Of a stretch of DNA of 64,000 bases, positions 54,584-63,096 are shown piece after piece. The notes under the pieces were generated by a model, which worked only from the letters and a program-made list of their open reading frames with translations, was not told where the DNA came from and ran no database searches. The stretch is from contig JAEZGY010000030.1 in assembly GCA_023416695.1 (NCBI GenBank), positions 1 to 64,000 on the forward strand, in the 5' to 3' direction. This DNA comes from Bacillota bacterium (GTDB lineage Bacteria > Bacillota > Clostridia > Lachnospirales > Lachnospiraceae). Within the stretch, counting starts at the first letter, position 1; each line of letters starts with the position of its first letter. The position numbers and the translations under genes were made by a program.

Positions 54584-54997
54584 ATGGAAATAGATAATTC
54601 ATTTACATGTCAATTAATTATACCACATAAGTATTATATACAGCTTTCAGAGGAAGGTAAGAAGTTATATGAAGAGGATAGGTTAGGAATGAAGGTTGCA
54701 TTGCCTATGAAACTTAAGGATGGTATTACATTAGCAGATTGCATTCCTGCTTTTATAGAAACTGTTTATTTGGAATTAAATCCAAAGTATAGGGTAACGG
54801 AAGATACCTTGGTAAGGTGTGAGTTATATAAGTTAGGAAAAACGGATGAAGTTTTTAATTTAATGATTAGCATAACCTATCCTGAAAGTGAAAAAGAGTT
54901 TCATGAGCTTCTTATCTTTCATCAGGTAGAACTGTCTGAACGTTTGTTTTGTTTTGAGTTAATGGGTGACCAGACAATGTTTCAAATTAATTACTAG
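54584..54997 (+). CDS. Unknown protein of the nif accessory block
   Basis: A 137-aa soluble protein with no recognised family. It looks alpha+beta, with an Ile-rich strand at the start (FTCQLIIPHKYYIQL) and three cysteines. No signal peptide or membrane helix is seen. GGAGGGGG precedes the ATG at 54584; an earlier in-frame ATG at 54548 overlaps the previous gene. It sits 17 bp after the AnfO-repeat gene and 13 bp before the GroEL-like gene, so all three are surely co-transcribed. It may be a partner of one of them (inference). Confidence 0.75.
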   Translation: MEIDNSFTCQLIIPHKYYIQLSEEGKKLYEEDRLGMKVALPMKLKDGITLADCIPAFIETVYLELNPKYRVTEDTLVRCELYKLGKTDEVFNLMISITYPESEKEFHELLIFHQVELSERLFCFELMGDQTMFQINY

Positions 54998-55010
54998 GGG
55001 GTGATTATTT

Positions 55011-56636
55011 ATGCTAAAAAATATGCGCTATCATAGAGAGGCAATACAGTCTATGGCGGAGGGTATCCTTTTGGTCTGTAATTTGTTAGAGAAAACCTAT
55101 GGACCACATGGCCGGGGCGTTGTGGTGGAAAATACAAGTAATTCCGTAGTAATTACCCGAAATAGCCAGATTATTTTAGAGAACTTTTCTTGTGAGGACC
55201 GTTACATTAATGAAGGGGTACAATTAGTGAAGGAAGCGGTATTTAACATGTGTGAGCAGATGGGAGATGGCTCTGTTCTAACAGCTTTACTTGTAAAAGG
55301 GATGGTTTTAGAAGGTTTAAAGTATCTAGAAGCAGGAATAAGCCCGGTTTATATGCGTGGAGGGCTTAAAAAAGCATTGTTAGAAATCGAAATTCAGATT
55401 GCTAGTCATACTGTAACAATAAAGAATACAGAGGAATTAATGAAAGGTGTAAAAGCAGCTTGTAGAGATTATGATATCGCAACGATGGCAGTTCAAGCTT
55501 ACCAAAAAATATCGAAAGAAGGAGTTGTACTTGTAAAGCCGACAAAAAGGGTAGAATGCTACATGGAAATAGAAGAAGGAATGCAGATTAAACAAGGATA
55601 TCTATCACCAGTCTTCTGTGAAAAGGGAAAGGATACCATTATCTATCATAATGCGTATATCTTGGTTACAGACAAAAGTATTTCTGATTTCACCAGTCTC
55701 TTGCCTCTTTTAGAGCAAATCATGAAAGATACAAGACCTCTTCTTATTATTAGCGAAGATGTAACCAAGGAAGCTTTAGTAATGCTTCTTCATAATGTCA
55801 GTAGAGGTGTCTTTAAAGTGGCTGCAATCAAAGCAGAAGGATATAAGAAAAGAAAGTCAGATTTGCTAGATGATATAGCGGTATTTACAGGAGCAAAGAT
55901 ACTTCGAGAAGACATGGAAGATATGCTAGAAGATAGCACACTATCTATGTTGGGTCAGGCAGATGAGATAGTTGTAACGAAGAGTGATACAACTATAATC
56001 GGTGGGAAAGGAGAGAAATGGAAGATTGTAAATCAAGTAAAGGAAATCCAATTAAAACTTGAGGATGATAAAACGACTGTATACGACAAGGAAAAGTATC
56101 GAGAACGGATAGGGCGTCTTCAGAGTGGTGTGGCTACCTTATATGCAGGTGGGAGAACAAGTCAGGAGATAAGAGAGAATAAGCAGGAAATGGAGACTGC
56201 TGTAAAAGCAGCAAGAAATATATTTGAGGGAGGTATGCTGCCAGGAGGAGGTAGCTTCTTATATCATATGGTAGGTGTGCTAGAGGAAATGAATGTAGCT
56301 AACCAAGAACGTTATGGTGTGAGTCTTCTTAAACGGGCATGTACTATTCCGTTTAAAACTTTACTTTGTAATAGTGGAGAGGATTTTAGTATATATGAAG
56401 ATATCATAAATAGTCACAAAAAGACTTTCAGTCTAGGTTACCATGTAGAAATAGGAGAAGTAGTTGATATGGTAAGTACAGGAATTATGGACTCCTCCAT
56501 TGTGATTCAAATGGCACTGAGGCAAGCTGTTAGTGTAGTGTATGAATGGTTGGACTGTATGGTATTAATGGTAAGTGTTGCGCCAGACCGTGAAGATATG
56601 GAGTTGATGAAGCAAGGTGTCCCAATTATGTGGTAA
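55011..56636 (+). CDS. Divergent GroEL-like chaperonin lacking ATPase residues
   Basis: This 541-aa protein covers the whole Cpn60 fold: equatorial KTYGPHGRG, MGDGSVLTA and FEGGMLPGGG segments, with an apical domain between about 180 and 365. It is far from housekeeping GroEL. D52 of E. coli GroEL is N51 here (TKDG to TRNS). D398 is T396 (RVEDAL to EMETAV). D87 is kept (D86), but the following TTT is SVL. D52 and D398 are the two residues whose loss makes GroEL hydrolyse ATP extremely slowly. The C-terminal GGM tail is absent and no groES is nearby. As last gene of the nif run it is probably a dedicated folding or holding factor for nitrogenase parts (inference). Confidence 0.8.
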   Translation: MLKNMRYHREAIQSMAEGILLVCNLLEKTYGPHGRGVVVENTSNSVVITRNSQIILENFSCEDRYINEGVQLVKEAVFNMCEQMGDGSVLTALLVKGMVLEGLKYLEAGISPVYMRGGLKKALLEIEIQIASHTVTIKNTEELMKGVKAACRDYDIATMAVQAYQKISKEGVVLVKPTKRVECYMEIEEGMQIKQGYLSPVFCEKGKDTIIYHNAYILVTDKSISDFTSLLPLLEQIMKDTRPLLIISEDVTKEALVMLLHNVSRGVFKVAAIKAEGYKKRKSDLLDDIAVFTGAKILREDMEDMLEDSTLSMLGQADEIVVTKSDTTIIGGKGEKWKIVNQVKEIQLKLEDDKTTVYDKEKYRERIGRLQSGVATLYAGGRTSQEIRENKQEMETAVKAARNIFEGGMLPGGGSFLYHMVGVLEEMNVANQERYGVSLLKRACTIPFKTLLCNSGEDFSIYEDIINSHKKTFSLGYHVEIGEVVDMVSTGIMDSSIVIQMALRQAVSVVYEWLDCMVLMVSVAPDREDMELMKQGVPIMW

Positions 56637-56652
56637 GGTAGAGAGCTATTTG

Positions 56653-57537
56653 TTATTGCATAGTATTGATACAAACATCAATAAAGTTTTGTAATTTCAC
56701 AGAGAGACTCTTGCTCTTATGGTACATAACAACCAGATTTCTACTTAGATTGATGTCCTCGATGGTCAGCTCTATTAACCCACCGGTATTTAGTTGTTCT
56801 TTCACAGATTCGTAGGGAAGAATAGCAATGCCGGTATTTCTTTTACACTGGTTAATCAGTGAGGTTGCACTAATACTTTCCCAGGTTGGTTCAAAATGGT
56901 ACCCATTTGTCACCATAATCTGTTCAAACATTTCTCTTGCCCCAACGCCTTTTTCTCTAGTTAGATAATGCTCTGCAACAATGTCTTTTAACAACAAATT
57001 AGGTTTTAATGCTAAGTGATGTTTGGAAGATACAACTGCCACAATTTTATCCTTATAAAAGGGGAGTTGAATCATATCAGTATCAGACATGGAATTCGAT
57101 TCTTCAACGAGGGCAAGATCTAAATCATTACTTCTAAGAAGAGTTTTAAGATAGGAGGATTTATTAATAGTTACAAAGAGTTTAATAGAAGGGTAAAAGG
57201 TAGAGAAGTTATCTGTAATTGATCCAAGCATATTGATTCCAACGGTATAATTGCCACCGACTCTAAGCTTTTCCATCTGATCCTTTGATTTTAATTTTAC
57301 AATGGATTCTTCATATAGAGCTAAGATTTGATTAGCATAGGCAAAAAGGTTCTGTCCTGCTTCTGTCACATATAGTTTTTGCGACAACCTTTCGAACAAG
57401 GCTTGTTCATAGAATTTCTCCAGTTCTTTAATTGCATGACTAACGGAAGGTTGCGTCATATATAGATTTTTCGCGGCAGTGGTCATGTTTCGTGTTTTGT
57501 AAACTTCGATGAATATGGATAAATGTCGTAAAGTCAT
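56653..57537 (-). CDS. LysR-family transcriptional regulator
   Basis: A 294-aa regulator, with a start at 57537 giving MTLRHLSIFIEVYKTRN. The LysR helix-turn-helix is at about residues 15-40 (MTTAAKNLYMTQPSVSHAIKELE). The effector-binding domain follows (about 90-294). It is divergent from modABC and convergent with the nif run. By position it may control molybdate uptake or nif accessory genes; this is inference, as its ligand is not known. A longer form from ATG 57573 is possible. Confidence 0.85.
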   Translation of the reverse strand: MTLRHLSIFIEVYKTRNMTTAAKNLYMTQPSVSHAIKELEKFYEQALFERLSQKLYVTEAGQNLFAYANQILALYEESIVKLKSKDQMEKLRVGGNYTVGINMLGSITDNFSTFYPSIKLFVTINKSSYLKTLLRSNDLDLALVEESNSMSDTDMIQLPFYKDKIVAVVSSKHHLALKPNLLLKDIVAEHYLTREKGVGAREMFEQIMVTNGYHFEPTWESISATSLINQCKRNTGIAILPYESVKEQLNTGGLIELTIEDINLSRNLVVMYHKSKSLSVKLQNFIDVCINTMQ

Positions 57538-57604
57538 AGATAAACGCCCCCTTTTTCCTAGTGTAAAAGACATTTTAGATAAATTATTTCAAAATTATAA
57601 AGGT

Positions 57605-57650
57605 AATGTAAATAAAAAGCAATTTTTATATGTATGTATTTATTTGCATT
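57605..57650. repeat. Imperfect inverted repeat near the LysR promoter
   Basis: AATGTAAATAAA and TTTATTTGCATT (11 of 12 match) are 22 bases apart, just upstream of the LysR gene. It could be its binding site. Confidence 0.4.
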
Positions 57651-57740
57651 TAGTTTAGAAAAGAATGAATTTTTGTAGAATACAAAATTATCATAAAGGG
57701 AGCCGTTTATTATAGATAAATGAATGAGTGTAAGGTAAAG

Positions 57741-57785
57741 CCTATTAATATTTCCTATTGGACGATAGGAAGATCTAGTGATAGG
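57741..57785. promoter_or_regulatory. Nested CCTAT/ATAGG repeats before modA
   Basis: Two CCTAT (57741, 57754) face two ATAGG (57765, 57781). The inner pair extends to TTCCTAT-TGGACG-ATAGGAA. It lies 50-95 bp before modA and could be an operator or a leader RNA fold. Confidence 0.45.
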
Positions 57786-57835
57786 ATAACAAAATATAAT
57801 CAAATGTTTTGAGGGTTTAGAAGGGGGAGAATAAT

Positions 57836-58681
57836 TTGAGAAAGAAAATAAGTTATTTTATAGTGTGTACTTTTATTTTTATTACCTTGTTATCTATTTG
57901 TTCTTTAAAAACAACAAGTAATGTGAAAGGGTCAATAAAAATTCAAGTATTTATCGCATCAAGCTTAAATGGACCAATGGAAGAACTTAAAACTACTTAT
58001 GAAAAGGAACACCCCAATGTAACAATTACATATAACGTAGATGGTTCTGGAACTTTATTGACTCAAATACAAGAGGGTTATGAATGTGATGTATTTTTCG
58101 CTGCCGCAACGAAGCAAATGGATGTACTTGAACGAGAAGGTAAAGTAATTGCAGGTTCAAGAGTTAGTTTACTTAAGAATCAAGTCGTTCTTATTACAGC
58201 AAAAGATAGTCATACAAAAGTAACAGGGTTTGATAATATGAATCTTGCAAAAAATATGGCATTAGCAGGGGGGAGCGTTCCAGTTGGACAGTATACGAGA
58301 AGAATACTTATGAATTTGGGGTTGTTAAGAAAGGTAAAGGATCCTTCTATCTATACTTCAAAGGAGATATCTAAAGCACTAGAAGGGATTGAAATCAATG
58401 AATGCGGTAATGCAAGCAAGGTTACTGAGGCTGTTAAGGAAGGGGCAAATGAAATCGGAACAGTGTACTATTCAGATGCTTATTCCAACCAAAGTATGAT
58501 TAGAATTATTGCTACTGCCGACTCCTCTATGACAGGTGATATCATTTATCCAGTTGCACAATTAGAAAATAAGGAAGCTGATACAAATCAGAAGAGGGCA
58601 GCAAAAGACTTTTTACAATATCTTTTAACCAAGGAATCAAAAGCTATGTTTGAAAAATATATGTTTCAGTATATAAAGTAA
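57836..58681 (+). CDS. modA: Molybdate ABC transporter binding protein ModA
   Basis: ModA captures molybdate outside the cell. The 281-aa protein has an N-terminal hydrophobic signal (about residues 8-25) ending in LLSICS, a poor lipobox, so lipid anchoring is uncertain. The ligand serines and class motifs are present: VFIASSLNGPMEEL, VDGSGTLLTQI and CDVFFAAATKQM. It starts with TTG after AAGGGGGAG. It is followed by modB and modC. Supply of Mo for FeMo-co explains its place next to nif. Confidence 0.9.
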   Translation: MRKKISYFIVCTFIFITLLSICSLKTTSNVKGSIKIQVFIASSLNGPMEELKTTYEKEHPNVTITYNVDGSGTLLTQIQEGYECDVFFAAATKQMDVLEREGKVIAGSRVSLLKNQVVLITAKDSHTKVTGFDNMNLAKNMALAGGSVPVGQYTRRILMNLGLLRKVKDPSIYTSKEISKALEGIEINECGNASKVTEAVKEGANEIGTVYYSDAYSNQSMIRIIATADSSMTGDIIYPVAQLENKEADTNQKRAAKDFLQYLLTKESKAMFEKYMFQYIK

Positions 58682-58701
58682 AGGGAGAAGGAGGGAGAGC
58701 T

Positions 58702-59397
58702 ATGATTGAAGCATTAAGTAGTTTAGATTTTAGTCCTTTTATAATTTCATTAAAAACTGGAATTGTTGCGACAAGTATTTCATTTTTTATAGGGATTTGG
58801 ATAGCTGCAAGAGTAGTAAAAATGACAGAGAAAAGGAAAGCTGTAGTGGATGGGATCTTAACACTTCCGATGGTTCTTCCTCCAACAGTCATTGGCTTTT
58901 TCCTGCTTCTACTGTTCAGTACAAGGAGACCATTAGGATCCTTACTATACGAGAGTTTTGATATCAGGGTTGTACAGACGTGGATTGGCTGTGTGATTGC
59001 AGCAATCGTAATCGCATTGCCTCTGATGTATCGTAATGCTAGAGCAGCCTTTGAGCAAATTGATAGTAATATTGTTTATGCGGCTAGAACTCTAGGAATG
59101 TCAGAACGTAAAATATTTTGGAAAGTCATTATTCCTGTTGGCCTTCCGGGAGTCACTTCTGGGGTAATCCTAACCTTTGCACGTGCCATCGGTGAATATG
59201 GAGCTACATCCATGTTGGCAGGAAATATTGCAGGCAAGACAGGTACAATTTCGCAAAAAATTGCAATGGTGATTCAAGATGGAAATTACGTGACAGCAGG
59301 AATCTGGGTAGCAATTATCCTTATAATTTCTTTTGCCATTATTGTAGTAGTCAATCTGATTGCTGCTAGAACAGTGAAGAATACAACAAGGTGGTAG
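58702..59397 (+). CDS. modB: Molybdate ABC transporter permease ModB
   Basis: A 231-aa permease with five or six helices. The inner-membrane coupling motif EQIDSNIVYAARTLGMSE and the EYGATSMLAGNI segment are typical of ModB. GGAGGGAG is ahead of the ATG. The stop is 5 bp before the modC start. Confidence 0.92.
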   Translation: MIEALSSLDFSPFIISLKTGIVATSISFFIGIWIAARVVKMTEKRKAVVDGILTLPMVLPPTVIGFFLLLLFSTRRPLGSLLYESFDIRVVQTWIGCVIAAIVIALPLMYRNARAAFEQIDSNIVYAARTLGMSERKIFWKVIIPVGLPGVTSGVILTFARAIGEYGATSMLAGNIAGKTGTISQKIAMVIQDGNYVTAGIWVAIILIISFAIIVVVNLIAARTVKNTTRW

Positions 59398-59402
59398 AGA
59401 GT

Positions 59403-60449
59403 ATGCATATAGAGCTTGATTTTGTAAAAAAATATAATAACTTTGTCCTTAGATTACAATATAAAGGGAATAGTAACCGAATAGGTATACTAGGAGCATC
59501 TGGATGTGGGAAAAGTATGACCTTAAAAATCATAGCAGGTATCATAACACCTGACCAAGGACGGATAATGATTGATGATCAGGTGTTTTATGATTCTGCT
59601 ACAAAAGTGAATCTTACTCCTCAACAAAGAAAAATAGGGTACCTGTTTCAAAACTATGCTTTATTTCCCACCATGACAGTAGAAGAGAATATAGCAGCAG
59701 GGCTTGCAGATAAGACTAAATCTGAGGTAAAAGAGCGTGTTGGAAATATGATTCATAGATTTGCTCTTGATGGGTTAGAAAAAAGATATCCTAAGGAGTT
59801 ATCGGGAGGGCAACAACAACGAGTTGCACTGGCAAGAATCATGGCATATGAACCAAGATTAATAATGTTAGATGAACCATTTTCTGCAATGGATAGCTTT
59901 TTAAAGGACAGCTTGAAGTTAGAAATGAAGCAACTACTAAAGGATTATAGTGGTGGTATGATTCTTGTCACTCATAATCGAGATGAGATTTACGACTTCT
60001 CAGAGGAGCTTTTTATTATGAGTGAAGGTAAAATAGTTGAAATAGGAAAAACGAAAGAATTATTCACAAAACCACATTTTGTGGAATCTGCAAGGTTGAC
60101 AGGATGCAAGAATATCTCCACAGCAAAAATAGTAGACGAACATCATGTGTATGCAGAGGAATGGGATATGGTTCTTAAGACAAGTGATCTAGCTACCAAG
60201 AATATAACTCATGTAGCAATTCGTGCCAATCATCTTTATCCTTCATTAAATATAGAATCAAATCAGTTTCAATTTGAGATATTAGATGTGTATGAGAAAC
60301 CATTTGAAGTAACCTTTGTTCTGAAAAGGCAGAATAGTAAGGGAGCAGCTTTATTATGGAAAGTACATAAAAATGAGTTTGTGAGTGTCATAAGGAGTAG
60401 TACTTGTACCTTATATATAGAGGAAAAGAATGTTATGCTTTTAACATAA
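59403..60449 (+). CDS. modC: Molybdate ABC transporter ATPase ModC
   Basis: A 348-aa protein with an ABC ATPase (Walker A GASGCGKS, signature LSGGQQQRVALAR, Walker B LIMLDEPFSAMD). A C-terminal TOBE/MOP-like domain (about residues 235-348) can bind molybdate and give trans-inhibition. The ATG at 59403 has AGGTGG upstream; a GTG at 59391 inside modB is an alternative. It ends the operon. Confidence 0.92.
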   Translation: MHIELDFVKKYNNFVLRLQYKGNSNRIGILGASGCGKSMTLKIIAGIITPDQGRIMIDDQVFYDSATKVNLTPQQRKIGYLFQNYALFPTMTVEENIAAGLADKTKSEVKERVGNMIHRFALDGLEKRYPKELSGGQQQRVALARIMAYEPRLIMLDEPFSAMDSFLKDSLKLEMKQLLKDYSGGMILVTHNRDEIYDFSEELFIMSEGKIVEIGKTKELFTKPHFVESARLTGCKNISTAKIVDEHHVYAEEWDMVLKTSDLATKNITHVAIRANHLYPSLNIESNQFQFEILDVYEKPFEVTFVLKRQNSKGAALLWKVHKNEFVSVIRSSTCTLYIEEKNVMLLT

Positions 60450-60480
60450 GTATATTGTTAGCAAAGATGGTATCAAAGTT

Positions 60481-60524
60481 GAGAAATCACTATCAAGGAT
60501 AATGGTTGATTTTTCTTATTGTTT
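60481..60524 (+). terminator. Probable terminator after modC
   Basis: GAGAAATCA pairs with TGATTTTTC (one G-T pair) around a 17-base loop, followed by TTATTGTTTT. Confidence 0.5.
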
Positions 60525-60584
60525 TGGCTTATAAGTGGTATATCTGTTATAAAGAGCAAAACAAATGAAAAAGGAGAGAAAAAT

Positions 60585-60794
60585 ATGTCAAAAGTACTTA
60601 TGATTAAAGCAAATCTAAAACCAGAGGGGCATTCTCGTACCTTTGAGATATCAGATGCATTTATTAAGGAGTATAAGGAGGCACATCCTGAGGATGAAAT
60701 TGTTACCCTAGATTTATACAAAGAAGGAGTGCAATTCTTACAGCCTGAGGATTTAGCTTGTGATAAGGCGAAAACACTAGCAAAGTATTTTTAA
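60585..60794 (+). pseudogene. Truncated FMN-dependent NADH-azoreductase
   Basis: The first 57 residues (MSKVLMIKANLKPEGHSRTF ... VTLDLYKEGVQFL) match the N-terminus of AzoR-type flavodoxin-fold enzymes, which are normally about 200 aa. The frame then diverges and stops at residue 69. The rest of the gene is absent from the next 300 bp. A good RBS (AAGGAGAG) remains. This is a deletion remnant and could not bind FMN normally. Confidence 0.7.
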
Positions 60795-60897
60795 TCTGTC
60801 ACCCAGTGATAATGTTTGTTAAAACCTCTAGACTGATGTAAAATATTATCAGTGTAGAAGTTTTCTTTGCAAAAAGATGATACAGGGGAAAAAGCTA

Positions 60898-61056
60898 ATG
60901 CTTGATATTAAGAATTGTGTGCATGAGCTATATTGTAAAGAGGATATCAATTGTGCTAGGACAATGATAATATGCTTAAGTGAGTTATTTGATATCTGCC
61001 TTACTGAACAAACATTGTTAGCTGTAAAGATAAGAAGAAATAAGAATATTTTATAA
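60898..61056 (+). pseudogene. Fragment of a C_GCAxxG_C_C family protein
   Basis: A 52-aa frame with AGGGGA 9 bases before its ATG. The segment ELYCKEDINCARTMIICLSELF resembles the first helix pair of C_GCAxxG_C_C proteins, which are about 130-150 aa with several later cysteine motifs. These later motifs are missing. It may be a truncated gene or a genuine small Cys-rich protein (five cysteines). Confidence 0.45.
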
Positions 61057-61087
61057 TTTTGGTATAGCAAGAAAGATGGGGTTTCAG

Positions 61088-61918
61088 ATGTTGCGAATAG
61101 GTGAGTTTGCAGAGCTTTCGACCATTAGTATTCATATGCTTCGTAATTATGATAAAATTGGACTATTAGTTCCAAAATCAATTGATCAAGAAAGCGGTTA
61201 CCGATATTACGATAAAGAGCAACTGATACAGGCTAATCAAATCATAGCTTTAAAATCCATGGGCTTTGGTCTTGATGAAATTAAGGAAATCCTGTGTAAA
61301 CAGCAGACAGAGGTTACTAGCTTTTTTAAGAATAAGTTACAGGAGAAACAGTTAGAATTACATTACATAGAAGAACAAATTCGACAAATGAGAGGAATAT
61401 TACACTCTGATTCTATATCGAAGAATAATATGCTTTCCATTGCTAAAAAGACTATTGATGCCATGTGGGTAATAAGCTATAGAGGTACTATTTACATGTA
61501 TCCAGAAGAAGGAAAACTGTGGGCTCTACTAAGGGAAGAGTGTGCCAAAAATAAGATTAAGATTGCAGAGCATTCACCAGCAATGGCCATCTATCATGGT
61601 GCTTTTAAAGGAGCAGCTGAAATGGAAGTAGAAGTACAATTTCCTATTGATAAGGAGTATGCCATTAGTGGGAATGCCTCTATAAAAAGTTATCCAGAAA
61701 GGGAGATAGTATCAGTAGTTTTTAAAGGCAGCTATTCTCAAATATCTTCTATTAATAGGCAGGTTGCTGAATGGCTAGAAAAGAATCTATATGAAATCAG
61801 TGGACAAAGTTTCAGTATTTATCATAATTCCCCAGGGAATTGTGTAAATGATAAAGAATTTATTACTGAACTATGTTTCCCAATAAGAAAAATAGAACTT
61901 GACTCTCGTATCATGTGA
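61088..61918 (+). CDS. MerR-family regulator with GyrI-like ligand domain
   Basis: A 276-aa activator. The MerR DNA-binding domain is at residues 1-70 (MLRIGEFAELSTISIHMLRNYDKIGLL, SGYRYYD). A coiled coil follows (about 80-115), then a GyrI-like effector domain (about 130-276) like that of BmrR, which binds drugs or other small molecules. GGGG is 6 bases before the ATG at 61088; the ATG at 61076 is also possible. It lies just upstream of the BtrH-like gene, which it may control. Confidence 0.85.
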   Translation: MLRIGEFAELSTISIHMLRNYDKIGLLVPKSIDQESGYRYYDKEQLIQANQIIALKSMGFGLDEIKEILCKQQTEVTSFFKNKLQEKQLELHYIEEQIRQMRGILHSDSISKNNMLSIAKKTIDAMWVISYRGTIYMYPEEGKLWALLREECAKNKIKIAEHSPAMAIYHGAFKGAAEMEVEVQFPIDKEYAISGNASIKSYPEREIVSVVFKGSYSQISSINRQVAEWLEKNLYEISGQSFSIYHNSPGNCVNDKEFITELCFPIRKIELDSRIM

Positions 61919-61971
61919 GGGTTTACCCTTTATGTAAATGGAACTATTGTATATACAGAAAGGGTGTTTTT

Positions 61972-63033
61972 ATGTGTAGAAAAGTAATTAATGTTTGTCA
62001 TCATTTGTCCAGTGGGTGTTGTATGTGGAGTGGGATCGAAGATGTCTATGGGACCAAAACGAATCAAAACGTGCCAGAAGCCTTTTTGTTTGGGTTAAGT
62101 AGTTATGGTGAGGCTACATTACTTATGATGAATGACACTAAGCAACCATTTTTGTTTAGTGTGGCAGATGGAAGAACGAAAAAAATTTATGACCAAATCA
62201 AAGAGGTTCTTGGTTTACGTTATCAGATATCAGAAGGCCGAACCTTATCTTATGCGCTAAGCTCCATAAAGAAGGAAATAGATGAAGGAAATCCAGTCAT
62301 TCTTGGGCCATTGGATATGTACCATTTACCATACTTAAAAATGTACCATAAAATGCATATACCAATGCATTACGTTTTGATGGTTGGGTATGATGAAAGA
62401 AAGGATTGCGTGCTAATATATGACTGTGACCGGATAGAGTTAATAGAATTACCAAAGCAAGAGTTAATAAAAGCTTGGGCGATTGAGAAAAACGTAGTTG
62501 GAGATAATAATGGTTTTATTCGGTTTACTCTTTGTGAGAATCCTAAAGAGTTGTATCAGTTGGCATATATTTGTCTGAAGAAGAAAGCCGAGCGTCAGCT
62601 TAGGGAAAAGCCCGATTTTATAGGAGTCAATGCCTATACAAAAATAGCCAAGGAACTCAAAAAGTTAGAAAGTAGGTATTCTAAAGCTGAACTTAAAGAA
62701 ATTCTAGCCTCTCTTACGGAGTTTTTCGGAACCGTACCCAAGCTTCCAAATGCGTTACTTGGGGTAAGTGATGAAAAGGATATTCACTACCATGGCAATT
62801 ATGATCGATTATCTGCTATGTTATTAGAGTTAGGAAAGACGTATTATCGTAAGGATTGGATACAGGCAAGTGAATTATTTTCAAAGTGTGGATTATACAT
62901 TGAGAAGATCACAAACTGTATTATCGAGTTATGCTTGGTGGATAAAGACTGCATGAAAGAAATATCGGAGTACTTTGTACTTATTGGAGAGAGTGCAAAA
63001 CGGGCTTATGAAATCATTAGAGAAGAACAGTAA
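61972..63033 (+). CDS. BtrH N-terminal-domain protein (cysteine peptidase-like fold)
   Basis: A 353-aa protein with the BtrH-like N-terminal half (about residues 10-175). BtrH is the acyltransferase of butirosin synthesis with a papain-like fold. A candidate nucleophile cysteine lies in HLSSGCCMWSG, and a histidine in MPMHYVLMVGYD. The C-terminal half is a helical DUF4872-like domain. Such proteins often sit in peptide or lipid modification loci; the substrate here is unknown. The ATG at 61972 follows GAAAGGGTG. The P450 gene follows 63 bp on. Confidence 0.7.
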   Translation: MCRKVINVCHHLSSGCCMWSGIEDVYGTKTNQNVPEAFLFGLSSYGEATLLMMNDTKQPFLFSVADGRTKKIYDQIKEVLGLRYQISEGRTLSYALSSIKKEIDEGNPVILGPLDMYHLPYLKMYHKMHIPMHYVLMVGYDERKDCVLIYDCDRIELIELPKQELIKAWAIEKNVVGDNNGFIRFTLCENPKELYQLAYICLKKKAERQLREKPDFIGVNAYTKIAKELKKLESRYSKAELKEILASLTEFFGTVPKLPNALLGVSDEKDIHYHGNYDRLSAMLLELGKTYYRKDWIQASELFSKCGLYIEKITNCIIELCLVDKDCMKEISEYFVLIGESAKRAYEIIREEQ

Positions 63034-63049
63034 AAGATGGAATATTTCT

Positions 63050-63090
63050 TCCTCTTTATCGGATACTACTAGTAATATCTGAAAGAGGGA
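63050..63090 (+). promoter_or_regulatory. Hairpin covering the P450 ribosome site
   Basis: TCCTCTTT (63050-63057) pairs with AAAGAGGGA (63082-63090) with one bulged G, enclosing GATA/TATC pairs. The Shine-Dalgarno GAGGG lies in the 3' arm, so translation of the next gene could be limited by this fold. Confidence 0.4.
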
Positions 63091-63096
63091 ATAAAC

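Noticed and set aside
43720..56636. A Fe-only or V-nitrogenase, suggested by the AnfO-like domain
   Set aside because: NifD and NifK are of the Mo clostridial type, no anfG/vnfG gene is present, and modABC adjoins the cluster.
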